From positions 1 through 64,000 of IMG/VR virus record IMGVR_UViG_3300046665_000193: a DNA stretch of 64,000 nt, one strand, 5' to 3'. This stretch comes from a virus. Positions 49,486 to 58,535 of this stretch are shown in pieces (position 1 is the stretch's first letter; each line of letters begins with the position of its first letter). A program made the translations under genes and the position numbers. The notes below the pieces were generated by a model. The model was not told the origin of the DNA. It searched no databases and saw only the letters and a list, made by a program, of their open reading frames with translations.

Positions 49486-51229
49486 GTCGACTAAGGCCCA
49501 CCTTAAGGGGACGACCAGCCTCACTAACGCTGATCCCCTTAAGGCGGACTTCCGCAACTTCCTTTGGATGGTCTGGAAGCATCTCAATCTTCCTGAGCCC
49601 ACACCAGTCCAGTATGACATCGCCAAGTTCCTGCAGCACGGCCCGCGCCGCTGCGTCATCGAAGCCTTCCGGGGCGTCGGCAAGAGCTGGGTGACCTCGG
49701 CATTCGTATGTTGGTTGCTGTATTGCGACCCGCAGCTCAAGATCATGGTCGTCTCCGCGAGCAAGACCCGCGCTGATGACTTCTCCACATTCACTCTGCG
49801 GCTGATCAACGATATCGAGCTGCTGCACTTCCTGCGCCCGCAGGCTGACCAGCGCAACTCCAAGATCGCGTTCGACGTTGGCCCGGCCCAGCCAGACCAC
49901 TCGCCCTCGGTGAAGTCGGTCGGCATCACCGGCCAGCTCACGGGCTCCCGCGCCAACTACATCATCGCCGACGATATCGAGGTGGTGAACAACTCAGCGA
50001 CACAGGCCCTCCGCGATAAGCTGAGCGAGCTGGTCAAAGAGTTCGACGCTGTGCTCAAGCCGGGCGGTCGCGTGATCTACCTCGGCACTCCTCAGTGCGA
50101 GCAGTCGCTCTACAACTCGCTTCCCGAACGCGGCTACGTCGTCCGCATCTGGCCCGCTCGTTATCCGACGCCCGATAAGCGGGACAAGTACGGTGCCAAG
50201 CTCGCGCCCTTCATCAGCAACAAGCTGGACATGGACGAGACGCTGGCGTGGCAACCCACGGACCCGATCCGGTTCGACGACGAAGACCTCACCGAGCGAG
50301 AGTTGTCCTACGGGCGCTCTGGCTTTGCCCTCCAGTTCCAACTCGACACGAGCCTCTCAGATGCGGATCGATATCCTCTTCGCTTGCGCGATCTTGTTGT
50401 TCTCAGCCTTGATCCTCTACGCGCACCTTCGGACCTCGCGTGGGCCTCAGGGCCGGACCAGCTCTTCAGTGAAGTCCCTGCTGTCGGACTTAACGGCGAT
50501 CATTATTACCGTCCGATCTTCGTAAGTAAGGACTATCTGGAATACGAAGGCTCCGTCATGTTCGTCGATCCCTCGGGACGCGGCAAGGACGAGACCACCT
50601 ACGCTGTCGTGAAGATGCTCCATGGGCGTCTGTTCCTCACGGACATCGGGGCGTTCCTCGGCGGCTACGACGACAAGACCCTCGGCGACATCTGCATGGC
50701 CGCGCGTCGGCAGCACGTCAATCTGATCCTGTGCGAGCCCAACTACGGCGGCGGCATGTTCACCCAGCTCCTCTCGGCCAAGGCCCAACAGGTCTACCCG
50801 GTCGAGGTGAAGGACGCTGAATGGGCCAAGGTCCAGAAGGAAGCCCGGATCATCGACACGCTGGAGCCGATCATGAACCAGCACCGGCTCATCGTCTGCC
50901 CGAGTGTCATCCAGAAGGACTACAACTCCACCGAGTCTTACACGGCAGATAGCCAGCAGGCATATCGGCTGTTCTATCAGATGACCCGGATCACCCGTGA
51001 CAGGGGCGCTCTGAAGCACGACGACAGGCTGGACGCGGTCGCTGGTGCGGTGGCGCACTGGACCGAGTACATGAACCGCGACAGCGAGAAGGCGCACCTG
51101 ACGGCTCGTGAGGCCGCTGTGGACGCCGAGCTGCAGAAGTTCATGGATCAGGTCATCGGGCGGGACCGCTTCAACACCGGCACCGAGGACCGCTTCGCCA
51201 GCTCAATCATGAGTGGAAGGCGACGCTGA
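49478..51229 (+). CDS. terL: Terminase large subunit (gp19-like, B)
   Basis: 583 aa, TTG start overlapping the tad2 end. About 97% identical to the A protein with the same Walker A and nuclease residues. Changes cluster in the linker (PFISNKLDMDETLAWQ). The start differs from A because the upstream cargo differs. Confidence 0.95.
   Translation: MTKSTKAHLKGTTSLTNADPLKADFRNFLWMVWKHLNLPEPTPVQYDIAKFLQHGPRRCVIEAFRGVGKSWVTSAFVCWLLYCDPQLKIMVVSASKTRADDFSTFTLRLINDIELLHFLRPQADQRNSKIAFDVGPAQPDHSPSVKSVGITGQLTGSRANYIIADDIEVVNNSATQALRDKLSELVKEFDAVLKPGGRVIYLGTPQCEQSLYNSLPERGYVVRIWPARYPTPDKRDKYGAKLAPFISNKLDMDETLAWQPTDPIRFDDEDLTERELSYGRSGFALQFQLDTSLSDADRYPLRLRDLVVLSLDPLRAPSDLAWASGPDQLFSEVPAVGLNGDHYYRPIFVSKDYLEYEGSVMFVDPSGRGKDETTYAVVKMLHGRLFLTDIGAFLGGYDDKTLGDICMAARRQHVNLILCEPNYGGGMFTQLLSAKAQQVYPVEVKDAEWAKVQKEARIIDTLEPIMNQHRLIVCPSVIQKDYNSTESYTADSQQAYRLFYQMTRITRDRGALKHDDRLDAVAGAVAHWTEYMNRDSEKAHLTAREAAVDAELQKFMDQVIGRDRFNTGTEDRFASSIMSGRRR
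50361..50525 (+). CDS. Overlapping small membrane protein inside terL (B)
   Basis: 54 aa; the first 32 residues are identical to the A copy (MRIDILFACAILLFSALIL...), the tail differs at a few places but keeps length and stop. No base differs from A over the transmembrane-coding part. Confidence 0.5.
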   Translation: MRIDILFACAILLFSALILYAHLRTSRGPQGRTSSSVKSLLSDLTAIIITVRSS

Positions 51230-51245
51230 CGTTGCAACTTCCCCG

Positions 51246-51264
51246 ATAAGGTTGCACGTCTACT
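51246..51264 (+). promoter_or_regulatory. Probable phage polymerase promoter at the genome-end region (B)
   Basis: ATAAGGTTGCACGTCTACT, 16 bases after terL, same position as 8985 in A. Confidence 0.5.
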
Positions 51265-51402
51265 ATTATGCTCCCCTCCGTTTACCTAATAGGTCCACTG
51301 AGGGGAGCCTGAGGTGAGGTTAAGGTTCACTGACCATCCTTGGGGTCCCCAGTAAGGATGAGACCCTAAGCAAGACCATGTGATGGTGAGACCGAGGTTG
51401 CC

Positions 51403-51609
51403 ATGCCGTTGCCTACTCCGAAGCCTTACACCCATGTCCGCCTTATGGATGAACCGGGGACTATGGATCGATACGAGATCAGGGTGTCCACCTTCATCGA
51501 GTACGACGACAATCCGGGGAGGAGGGCTATCAACGGGAAGCCCACCAAGGAGCAGGCTCTGCAGATGGCCAAGGAGATCGCCCGGCAGAAGCGGATCGAG
51601 TATCCGTGA
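51403..51609 (+). CDS. Small 68-aa protein after terL (gp19.5 position)
   Basis: MPLPTPKPYTHVRLMDEPGT, then YEIRVSTFIEYDDNPGRRAI and a helical basic end. Present in B only; the same interval in A has no frame. T7 has gp19.5 here, but I see no clear sequence match. Unknown function. Confidence 0.55.
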   Translation: MPLPTPKPYTHVRLMDEPGTMDRYEIRVSTFIEYDDNPGRRAINGKPTKEQALQMAKEIARQKRIEYP

Positions 51610-52262
51610 CCGAGACCCGCCCCATAGCCTCGCTGACGCTCGGCTCCAGGGCGGAAGTAGGGCAAGGCTCTCTAGGAGGCCCGTACAGTGCCCTTTCACC
51701 GGCACCCTCACTGACCCTGCTGTGCACCTCAAAGAGCGCACCCTGAGCCACGCCTGCTGACCGTAGAGTGTCTCCGAAGTGCATGTGAGGTGGGTTGCGG
51801 ATAGTTGGTGAAAATCTCTGAAGTGGGGGCTCGAACCCTAAGGTGGCGCGTTTCCCCCGTGGCCCCTCGCGATCCACACGCATTGCAGGGCGATTGGCAC
51901 CGCACCTTGTCACCGCACCATGCTAAGCCATTGATATGACTCAGGTCGCACGGGATGATGCATCCACATTGCCCATGAAATGCAGGGGCGGGGCGCTATC
52001 GGGGCAGTGCAAGGCGTTGCGGTTCGTCCGCCTTCATCTTCATATCAGTGTATTTGCGATTGCAGCCCGCACCTTCAATGCACCTCAACAGCACGTCAGA
52101 GGCACGTTAGCGCCACGCCAGCGCAACGGCAGTGCCACCATGGGCCGCGTCTATAGTGCACGTCAGGTGCGCATGAGGTGACAGGGGCAGGGCGCTTGCA
52201 TTGTCACCACACGCCGCACCCACGTTGTCACCTCAGTGCACCTCAGATGCACGGGCAGGGCG
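51610..52262. other. Genome-end non-coding region of prophage B
   Basis: Contains the conserved stem element (51609-51718), the T-arm-like block (51790-51866), and degenerate ATGCACCTCA-type repeats (~52075-52260). No open frame is shared with A. Probably holds packaging or terminal-repeat signals of the linear phage genome. Confidence 0.45.
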
Positions 52263-52403
52263 CTATCGTGTGCCGTATGGCTTCCATTGTCCTGCAGCGT
52301 CATAGCGCCCGCCGTCACTGCGCACCTTGCCGTCATTCCACGTTAGCAGGGCCATTACAGCCACTGCGATTGCACCCAAGATAACGATTTGCTTGGCCTT
52401 CAT
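52263..52403 (-). CDS. 46-aa single-pass membrane protein on the minus strand (B)
   Basis: Same length as the A copy (9790-9930). The first 24 residues are identical, residues 25-31 differ (GKVRSDG versus SATRANG), and the end is GRYDAAGQWKPYGTR. The conservation boundaries coincide with start and stop codons. Confidence 0.7.
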   Translation of the reverse strand: MKAKQIVILGAIAVAVMALLTWNDGKVRSDGGRYDAAGQWKPYGTR

Positions 52404-52477
52404 AACTACACTTCGACTCCGAAAGCGGTGACAAAACAGTGGATTATAAAATTGTTCTGTCTACCTGCATTTTATTG

Positions 52478-52506
52478 TTGACCTTCCAAACGTAGCAAGT
52501 CTATAA
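52478..52506 (+). promoter_or_regulatory. Early promoter-like element 1 (B)
   Basis: TTGACC, 17-base spacer TTCCAAACGTAGCAAGT, CTATAA. Divergent from the 46-aa gene. Matches the A copy except for one spacer base. Confidence 0.65.
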
Positions 52507-52601
52507 CTGGCCACAGTCGAGGCAAGGCATGCGATGCCTGCCACCGCTAAGGTGGTCTCGATCTACGGCAAGGCGGGCTCTGCAAGAGCATACGAAACCC
52601 G

Positions 52602-52717
52602 CAGCACGGTTGCTCCGATCCAACCGCCCTATGATGCACCTACGCGAAAGCGCAAGGCCACTCAAGGGCGCTGCAGGGCGGGCGCGGTCTACCGGCAATA
52701 CACTCTCCCAATTCAAA
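52602..52717. ncRNA. Conserved leader segment, candidate RNA (B)
   Basis: Counterpart of 10117-10235. Here the frame continues into the gp88-like gene, but the A frame stops, so the 115-residue N-terminal extension that could be drawn is not credible. Structure unproven. Confidence 0.3.
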
Positions 52718-52850
52718 CACAGAGCGCTGCACTGCATCCGCGACAACCCGCAACATGCAAGGCCGCTGGCCACTACCGCGAACCGATCCGGTTTGCTGCA
52801 GCGCTCAAGTTTGGCTTGCTGGCCAATGTCCCCATCTGTTTTTTTGTCAA

Positions 52851-52879
52851 CTCACCTACCAATCATAGAGGGTCTACCA
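52851..52879 (+). promoter_or_regulatory. Early promoter-like element 2 (B)
   Basis: CTCACC, 17-base spacer with TACCAATCATAGAGGG, CTACCA ending at the ATG of the next gene. Confidence 0.5.
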
Positions 52880-53652
52880 TGTCTAACTATCCGGTTTCGA
52901 ACGGCTATCGCTTGCTGTCCCCATCCAATCCCAAGATCAATAAGGGTCGCGCCGTAGGGTATCAGACATTCATCCTGCATCTCGCTCCAGCCAAGCTTGC
53001 TGGCTTCAATACCTGCCCGATGGCGACCGCTGGCTGTAAGGCCGCTTGCCTCAACACTGCAGGGCGGGGCGGGATCATGGCCGGTCACGGTATCCTCACT
53101 GAACGCGATGTGGCCGCTGGCATTCACAATCAAATTCAGGCCGCTCGCATCCGCAAGACCAAGGCATTCTTCACTGACCGCGAAGGGTTCATGAAGGTGC
53201 TGCACAAGGACATTGCGAAGGCCATCCGCGTCGCTCGCTCCAATGGCTTCATTCCCGTGTTTCGCCTCAACGGCACGTCTGATATTCGCTGGGAAAGCAT
53301 CCCGGTTGAAGGTCACGCCAGCATCTTCGCAGCGTTCCCTGACGTGCAATTCTACGACTACACGAAGATTGCCAACCGCAAGAACCTGCCAGCTAACTAC
53401 GCTGTGACGTTCTCGCTCGCCGATGGCAACGATAAGCAGGCCGCTGCAGCGCTCGCTAATGGCCTGAACGTGGCCGCTGTGTTTCGGACGAAGGAAGCCG
53501 TGGCGCGGGTTGAGGCTGCAGGCTTCATGGGCCATCCCGTGTTCAATGGCGATGAAAGCGATCTGCGCTTCCTCGACCCTGCGCACCACGTCATTGCGCT
53601 CTACGCCAAGGGCAACGCCAAGCGCGACACACTTGGGTTTGTGCGTGACTGA
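52879..53652 (+). CDS. gp88-family-like protein
   Basis: 257 aa from ATG after AGAGGG. NTCPMATAGCKAACLNTAGRGG at ~50-70 (written here only as key residues: Cys-Pro, Gly-Cys, Ala-Cys-Leu-Asn, Ala-Gly-Arg) is the Cys cluster of the mycobacteriophage gp88-type family. FRLNGTSDIRWE, YDYTK and AVTFSLADGN follow in the usual order. The biochemical role of the family is not established to my knowledge. Replaces the unrelated-looking Cys-rich gene of prophage A. Confidence 0.65.
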   Translation: MSNYPVSNGYRLLSPSNPKINKGRAVGYQTFILHLAPAKLAGFNTCPMATAGCKAACLNTAGRGGIMAGHGILTERDVAAGIHNQIQAARIRKTKAFFTDREGFMKVLHKDIAKAIRVARSNGFIPVFRLNGTSDIRWESIPVEGHASIFAAFPDVQFYDYTKIANRKNLPANYAVTFSLADGNDKQAAAALANGLNVAAVFRTKEAVARVEAAGFMGHPVFNGDESDLRFLDPAHHVIALYAKGNAKRDTLGFVRD

Positions 53653-53680
53653 TCACCTTCCAGTCATAGCCTAACTACAC
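53652..53680 (+). promoter_or_regulatory. Early promoter-like element 3 (B)
   Basis: ATCACC, 17-base spacer TTCCAGTCATAGCCTAA, CTACAC, after the gp88-like stop. Confidence 0.5.
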
Positions 53681-53755
53681 AAGGCAAGCTTATCGACACA
53701 GGGCATCGCAAGTGCCCTGCACGATGCGCTCATGCATCTTTGTGGAGGTTCTACC

Positions 53756-54091
53756 GTGACACGCCGCAACTACAATGCCGCTGCAGTGGATGCAGCCATT
53801 GCTCAGAGCAACCGCTCAGGCTGCAAGATCAATGGCCGCGAAGCGAAGGCAATCCACGCGCTGCTGCAGGGCAGGGCACCGCGCCCTTACTACACATTGG
53901 CCGTTCGCTATGACGGAAGATGGAGCTGCGAATTTGGCGACTATGCCCGCGACGTTGTCGAGCAAGAGCTGCAGGACGTTCGCGACAACTCAGGCATCCG
54001 CAAAGCGGACTTGAAAATCATCACCACGGGTTCGTCACAGGCCGCAATTGATGCGGCGATCACTGCACTCAACGAGGTATCGGGCAAATGA
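53756..54091 (+). CDS. 111-aa protein, prophage B only
   Basis: GTG start with GGAGG 8 bases upstream. MTRRNYNAAAVDAAIAQSNR, GREAKAIHALLQGRAP and a C-terminal helix. Absent from A, so it is an accessory insertion in the early block. Family unknown. Confidence 0.6.
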   Translation: MTRRNYNAAAVDAAIAQSNRSGCKINGREAKAIHALLQGRAPRPYYTLAVRYDGRWSCEFGDYARDVVEQELQDVRDNSGIRKADLKIITTGSSQAAIDAAITALNEVSGK

Positions 54092-54345
54092 GACTTCCAA
54101 ACGTAGCGCAGGTCACCTGCAAGCCAACCGCAACGACCACCTATTGCGGCCACTACACATTCAACCGGAAGGGCGGCGTGCTGCGCTTCCATGGTCATAA
54201 GTTCTTCGAGGATCGTGACCATTTCGAGCGCTGTCTGGTGGCGTGGAACAAGTCGAATGACTGGCACTACGAGGCACGTCTGATGCCCGTTATGTCCATC
54301 GGTCAGGATGAGATCGACTACGCGCTGCAGTCGGAGGCCGCATGA
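54088..54345 (+). CDS. Conserved 85-aa early protein (B)
   Basis: Four substitutions from the A copy. Here it overlaps the 111-aa gene (ATGA) instead of having its own leader. Confidence 0.7.
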   Translation: MRLPNVAQVTCKPTATTTYCGHYTFNRKGGVLRFHGHKFFEDRDHFERCLVAWNKSNDWHYEARLMPVMSIGQDEIDYALQSEAA

Positions 54346-54422
54346 TGACGTGGGACCTCAAGTGCATGTTCGCCCTCGCGTTCATCGGCTCGTTCGCCAT
54401 CCCGGTCTGGGTGCTGCAATGA
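54342..54422 (+). CDS. 26-aa membrane peptide (B)
   Basis: MMTWDLKCMFALAFIGSFAI plus PVWVLQ; two conservative differences from A and the same overlaps. Confidence 0.6.
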   Translation: MMTWDLKCMFALAFIGSFAIPVWVLQ

Positions 54423-54631
54423 ACGATCCGCAGAGCATGGTGGAGCGCGTCAAGCACGGCACACGCGAGACAACTACACATCTGGTGACGGTGGATGACC
54501 TGATCATCTACCGCACGAAAGAGGGCGGGCTCTGTGTCGAGTTCGTTCGCTGCGATGCCAAGGGCAAGCCCGCTGAGGGCTACCGCATCACAGTCTGCCC
54601 AGAGGATGCAGGGCGCATCCGCAAAGCTTGA
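54419..54631 (+). CDS. Conserved 70-aa early protein (B)
   Basis: ATG start; MNDPQSMVERVKHGTRETTT. Fixes the start of the A homologue, which uses GTG. Confidence 0.65.
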   Translation: MNDPQSMVERVKHGTRETTTHLVTVDDLIIYRTKEGGLCVEFVRCDAKGKPAEGYRITVCPEDAGRIRKA

Positions 54632-54709
54632 ACTAATCCGAGGGGCTTCACGGCCCCTCCAGTGAGTTCAATCGGGCTCTTCAACGCGCAACCGGGACGG
54701 GGATATTTC

Positions 54710-55813
54710 ATGCGCCTTCGATACGATCCTTTCAGGCAACAGTTTGAACATTCGCGCGAATACGATTGCCTCAACAGTTACGAGCGCAAGGTGCTGCTCG
54801 ACCACGTTAAGCGCTGGTGCCGGGACTGGGATGGCCAGCGGACGCGAGAGATCGCGTTGCCACTTAAGCCGCGCGTGATGGTCCGCCCGCCGTCCATGCC
54901 ACACCGCATGGTGAAGATGAGGCGCGTCGAGGTGATCCTGACTGAGCCGGTCATTCCCGGTCGGCGCGAGAATGCCGAAGAGAAGGCACGCCGCGAGCTG
55001 ATGCAGTTCATGGCACACGCCAACCTTATGAACCCAGCGCAGTTCCTTCGCCCGAATAAGTTCGCTGCCATGGTAGGCAACGACAGGCCACCGCGCGACT
55101 TCATCCTGCCCGCCGCGCAGCAGAAGGCCATGGCGGACATGAAGGCTTACTGTGTGGCCGACGTGAAGATGGCACAGATCGCCCTGGCCCCTCCGGTGAT
55201 CGATAAGCCGGTACAGTCCGCAATCGGCCCGCTCAGCCGCTGGGATCATGGTGAGGACTTCATCGTGGCGCTGCGCAAGAGGGGCTACGAAGAACTGGGC
55301 CGGGGCTGCTTCTCCGCAGTGCTCGCCAAGAAGAACAGCAGGCGCGTGATCAAGGTCAACTTCCGCGCCGACCCGTGGCTGGACTATGTGGTCTGGGCTG
55401 CGAAGGCGGGGCAGGCGGGGAAGTTCGCTCCGAAGGTGTTTAGCTATCGACGCTTCAACATCGGGCGCGGCAGTGAGTTTTATGTCGCTGTCATGGAGCG
55501 GTTGAACGGCAACGCCTACGAGCTGGCCCATACCAACCGGCCACGACACCGGGCGTACCTAGCGCTCACTCAGTTCATGCGCAACCGCGACGATGCGAAG
55601 GGTGTCACTGCAGAGCGCGAGCTGCCGGGCGCCATCACCTTCGCGGTCTTGTTCAGGACGGCCTTCCAAGGCAAGCGCTTCGACCTTCACGAGGGCAACT
55701 TCATGCAGCGCGAGGATGGAACCTTGGTCTGCACTGATCCGCTTTCGGACGGGACCACCACCGCACCGTCGAGGATGCGTCACCGCGACCTCGCCGCCCT
55801 TCACGCTGCCTAA
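54710..55813 (+). CDS. Kinase-like early protein (gp0.7-like, B)
   Basis: 367 aa. LGRGCFSAVLAKKN, RVIKVNFRADPW, FDLHEGNFMQ and LVCTDPLSDG are the kinase landmarks. The catalytic-loop Asn-Asn of A is Glu-Gly-Asn-Phe here. The N-terminal third is more diverged than the kinase part. The first upstream frame (GTG at 54662) is rejected because A is frameshifted there. Confidence 0.65.
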   Translation: MRLRYDPFRQQFEHSREYDCLNSYERKVLLDHVKRWCRDWDGQRTREIALPLKPRVMVRPPSMPHRMVKMRRVEVILTEPVIPGRRENAEEKARRELMQFMAHANLMNPAQFLRPNKFAAMVGNDRPPRDFILPAAQQKAMADMKAYCVADVKMAQIALAPPVIDKPVQSAIGPLSRWDHGEDFIVALRKRGYEELGRGCFSAVLAKKNSRRVIKVNFRADPWLDYVVWAAKAGQAGKFAPKVFSYRRFNIGRGSEFYVAVMERLNGNAYELAHTNRPRHRAYLALTQFMRNRDDAKGVTAERELPGAITFAVLFRTAFQGKRFDLHEGNFMQREDGTLVCTDPLSDGTTTAPSRMRHRDLAALHAA

Positions 55814-55841
55814 TAACCTTCCATGCATAGGTAGACTACAC
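55813..55841 (+). promoter_or_regulatory. Early promoter-like element 4 (B)
   Basis: ATAACC, 17-base spacer TTCCATGCATAGGTAGA, CTACAC. Confidence 0.45.
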
Positions 55842-55843
55842 AA

Positions 55844-56032
55844 ATGAAGCGACGCATTTTCACTAGCATCAAGTCAGCACGCCACGCAGGGCTGCAGGCT
55901 GTCACGGGCAGGGCGCTCCAGTTCAAGATCGAGGCCACTGTCATCTGGAACAAGGATCGCTCTGCCGACATCGGTTGGCAGGTTTCGCTCTGGAGCCCTG
56001 TGGGTAACTTGAAGGGCTGGGTGCGCGGATGA
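55844..56032 (+). CDS. Conserved 62-aa early protein (B)
   Basis: MKRRIFTSIKSARHAGLQAV; same length as A with about ten substitutions. Confidence 0.65.
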   Translation: MKRRIFTSIKSARHAGLQAVTGRALQFKIEATVIWNKDRSADIGWQVSLWSPVGNLKGWVRG

Positions 56033-56166
56033 GTTATGAACAGGCAATCGATCTCGTCGGCGATGCACCGGCTTGGGTGCTGGAGGGGATCATCGAGCGA
56101 CAGCCGAAAAGGTCGCGTTATGCACAGGCCGCTTGGGTGCTTTTGAAGAAGAAAGTGGGAGCCTGA
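56029..56166 (+). CDS. Conserved 45-aa early protein (B)
   Basis: MSYEQAIDLVGDAPAWVLEG, Lys-rich end KKKVGA in place of the Arg-rich end of A. ATGA overlap upstream. Confidence 0.6.
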   Translation: MSYEQAIDLVGDAPAWVLEGIIERQPKRSRYAQAAWVLLKKKVGA

Positions 56167-56229
56167 AAACAGTAATCATTCCCGCAACGTTTCGTGCACC
56201 AAGTCATGTTCCCGCCTCAATAATTTGTT

Positions 56230-56258
56230 GCTGACCTTCCAATCATAAAATATCCCGT
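56230..56258 (+). promoter_or_regulatory. Degenerate early element 5 (B)
   Basis: CTGACC and spacer TTCCAATCATAAAATAT are intact, but the second box is CCCGTG. If the spacer is an operator, it is kept although the promoter is probably weak. Confidence 0.35.
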
Positions 56259-56394
56259 GACGTAGTTGGTGAGCGATTGGAAGATTAGCTTGCAGACAAA
56301 GCTATTGAACGGAAGGACATTATCCCTAGACAAGGGGCTCTGTTCTCGCTACGTTCTAATAATCAGAAACGCACTAAAGGACTTCACTTACATC

Positions 56395-56709
56395 ATGCGC
56401 CACCTGTTTGGAGTTATCGAACTACCGACGGAAGTCGAGCCTGACCAACTCGTTTCTCCCGACTTGCCCAACGGATATGAGACCGTAGCCGGTTGGTGGG
56501 CGACGCGAGAAACCGCTGCGCTGGAGATGCTTAGCGACCCTATAGCAACGCTTTTCGAAGACGAGGAGCATCTAATAACCATCGCGGACAAGCTTGAGGT
56601 TTTGTGGAAGTGGGTAACCGCTCCCCCGGCGTTTCAGGCAATGGGATTTAAAGTTTCGAAAGCTTTTCCCTTAGATTTGCTTCAACAATTCTATCCCCTT
56701 CACCCTTAA
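56395..56709 (+). CDS. Conserved 104-aa protein before the regulator (B)
   Basis: MRHLFGVIELPTEVEPDQLV; same length as A. Changes concentrate around KLEVLWKWVTAPPAF. Confidence 0.65.
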   Translation: MRHLFGVIELPTEVEPDQLVSPDLPNGYETVAGWWATRETAALEMLSDPIATLFEDEEHLITIADKLEVLWKWVTAPPAFQAMGFKVSKAFPLDLLQQFYPLHP

Positions 56710-56722
56710 TCAGCTAAATATC

Positions 56723-56790
56723 CCGGCGCGGGGACGATCAATGCGCCGGGTTGCAGGGACGGGAACCAAAACTACTTGCCAAGAGTAGTT
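56723..56790 (+). promoter_or_regulatory. Hairpin and candidate operator of the regulator operon (B)
   Basis: CCCGGCGC/GCGCCGGG hairpin, then the perfect inverted repeat AACTACTTGCCAAGAGTAGT plus T upstream of the regulator. The centre TGCC and flank AGTAG are shared with A, the outer bases differ. Confidence 0.45.
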
Positions 56791-56834
56791 AATCTCGTTA
56801 TGGCGAATAACCAGCAACCGTAGGAGCGTACAAA

Positions 56835-57215
56835 ATGCCGACCAGAGGGACTACAACCACAATGAGTAACGTGACGAACATTGAGGACAGCGAGTGGGTT
56901 GAGAAGCTCGCTCTGGTCATAGATGAGTTTCGCAAGATCAGTCAGGACATCACAGCAAACCAAATGCTGGTCCTCCTTCGCATCGGCGAGCACCCCGGCA
57001 TCACGCAGAACAAGCTCGCGGAGAGCACGGGCCTTCGTGACGGCACCATCTCGCGCATCTGCGCCATGATGTCGGAGCGTGGGCATCAGGGCCGAGAAGG
57101 GCTCAGCGTCATATCGATCAACCCCGTCCCAAATGACTATCGCGCGAAGGGCCAGGAACTGATCGGCAACGGCAAGCGCATGTACACCAGCATCAAGAAG
57201 CTGATGAGCAAGTAA
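56835..57215 (+). CDS. MarR-like winged-helix regulator (B)
   Basis: 126 aa; the variable part is N-terminal (MPTRGTTTTMSNVTNIEDSE) and in the wing. The recognition helix is the same as in A, suggesting the two regulators bind similar DNA. Followed by int after 12 bases. Confidence 0.6.
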   Translation: MPTRGTTTTMSNVTNIEDSEWVEKLALVIDEFRKISQDITANQMLVLLRIGEHPGITQNKLAESTGLRDGTISRICAMMSERGHQGREGLSVISINPVPNDYRAKGQELIGNGKRMYTSIKKLMSK

Positions 57216-57227
57216 GAGGAGCCGCAG

Positions 57228-58343
57228 TTGGCGACCTATCCTAAGGGAAACAAATTCATCACCAAGTTCATGATCGACGGGGTTCGACATACCCGGATGC
57301 ATGACACAGAAGCCGAAGGCGAAGCGTGGGAGCTGCAAAGCCGCGCGAACCTCAAACTAGGCAAAGCTATTCCAGTCGCCGAAAAGAAGATCGGTGGCAG
57401 CGACGCTGGAGCGCTCGGCAACCTTCTCCGCGAAACCGCAACCCTCCACTGGGCCAAGGGCAAGGACAGCTCAAAGTGTGAGCTGAATGCCACCACCTTC
57501 GTCAATTGGTGCGGCAAGGACATGCCCTCCCGCGACGCCTTCAAGCAGGACAACATCGACGACTTCGTCGCCTACCTCATCAACGAGCGTGAGGTATCCG
57601 GCTCGACGGTCAATCGTTACTGTTCCGCCATCCGGGTCATGGCTCAGCGGATCATCAAAAAGTCCGAAGACCTCCCCACGTTCCCAAAGTATAAAGAGAG
57701 CAGGGGCCGGTTCCGGTTCTTCTCCCATGAGGAGGAGCGGCAGATCACCGCGCTCTGGACCCTCTGGGAGCGGTACGCTGAGCTGGACTTCCTCATCTTC
57801 CTGATCGACACCGGAGCCCGCACCTACACCGAGGGACAGGCACTTAAGTGGGTCGATATCCACGCCGACCGGGCCATCTTCTGGGAGACCAAGAACGGCG
57901 GGTTCCGTGCGGTTCCGCTAAGCGAGCGGGCCAAGGCTGCTCTGGAGCGCCGCCGTAAACTAAAGGGTAACCAAGCCGGGCCGTTCAGCGACCTCGACAA
58001 GAGCCACATGCGCTGGCTCTGGGAGAAGACCCGTGGCCAGTTACCGCACCTTGAGGATGCCGTCCTGTATTGCACCCGGCACACCTACGGTTCCCGAATG
58101 GTCATGAACGGGGTGCCCCTGTCGGTCCTCAAGAAGCTGATGGGCCACTCGGACATTAAGATGACTGAGCGCTACGCCGTGTTCGAGGACAACGCCGCCT
58201 TCGCCGCAGCGCTCACCGCCCTCAACAGCAACGGCTTTGCCCCCAAGGCCGCGCCCTTGTCGGTCGTGGTCGATAACGAACCGGCACCGGGTCCCATGGA
58301 GGTTCTGGCCAAGAACCTTGAACGGGCAGGGCAAGTGCAGTAG
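57228..58343 (+). CDS. int: Tyrosine-recombinase integrase (B)
   Basis: 371 aa, TTG start (A uses ATG) after AAGAGGAG. About 95% identical to the A integrase with all catalytic residues in place (GAR, RHTYGSR, GHSD, TERYA). The TTG may keep synthesis low. Confidence 0.95.
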   Translation: MATYPKGNKFITKFMIDGVRHTRMHDTEAEGEAWELQSRANLKLGKAIPVAEKKIGGSDAGALGNLLRETATLHWAKGKDSSKCELNATTFVNWCGKDMPSRDAFKQDNIDDFVAYLINEREVSGSTVNRYCSAIRVMAQRIIKKSEDLPTFPKYKESRGRFRFFSHEEERQITALWTLWERYAELDFLIFLIDTGARTYTEGQALKWVDIHADRAIFWETKNGGFRAVPLSERAKAALERRRKLKGNQAGPFSDLDKSHMRWLWEKTRGQLPHLEDAVLYCTRHTYGSRMVMNGVPLSVLKKLMGHSDIKMTERYAVFEDNAAFAAALTALNSNGFAPKAAPLSVVVDNEPAPGPMEVLAKNLERAGQVQ

Positions 58344-58376
58344 ACACCCCGGCCATGTCGTTCGGTCGCGAGACCG

Positions 58377-58427
58377 GGTGACAATGCGGGTGACAAAGGG
58401 GTGCGAAATGGCACCTCTTTGGTGACA
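58377..58427 (+). other. Integrase arm sites (P arm, B)
   Basis: GGTGACA at 58377, 58389 and 58421, GGTGCGA at 58400, inverted TGGCACC at 58409. Same order as upstream of the first tRNA. Confidence 0.6.
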
Positions 58428-58429
58428 AT

Positions 58430-58514
58430 GCGGGCGTGGCGGAATTGGTAGACGCAGCGGCTTTAGGTGCCGCCGCCGTAAGGTTTAGGGGTTCGAGTCC
58501 CTTCGCCCGCACCA
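58430..58514 (+). tRNA. tRNA-Leu (UAG), phage-borne (B)
   Basis: 85 nt; differs from the A copy at two D-arm positions and in the variable arm (CCGTAAGG versus CCGAAGGG). Acceptor, anticodon loop TTTAGGT, T-arm and CCA are intact. Confidence 0.92.
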
Positions 58515-58519
58515 TCGAA

Positions 58520-58535
58520 GCCACGGGATTTAGGT
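58520..58535. other. att core at the right end of prophage B
   Basis: GCCACGGGATTTAGGT. A direct repeat of it, GCCACGAGATTTAGGT, lies at 59805-59820; the two bracket the 1.28-kb segment. Confidence 0.55.

Larger units (their letters stand above)
15654..58535 (+). mobile_element. Prophage B, complete T7-like prophage
   Basis: Runs from the core TTTAGGT at 15654 to the same core at 58529, a period of 42,875 bp. It carries a full T7-style gene set: RNA polymerase, replication genes, structural genes, terminase, plus integrase and a MarR-like regulator next to the right core. All genes but one small one lie on the plus strand. Boundaries rest on where similarity with neighbouring prophages begins and ends and on the arm-site layout; the exact crossover is inferred. 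Confidence 0.85.

Noticed and set aside
52534-52878. 115-residue N-terminal extension of the gp88-like protein
   Set aside because: The corresponding frame in A is interrupted, and AGAGGG-ATG at the inner start is conserved.
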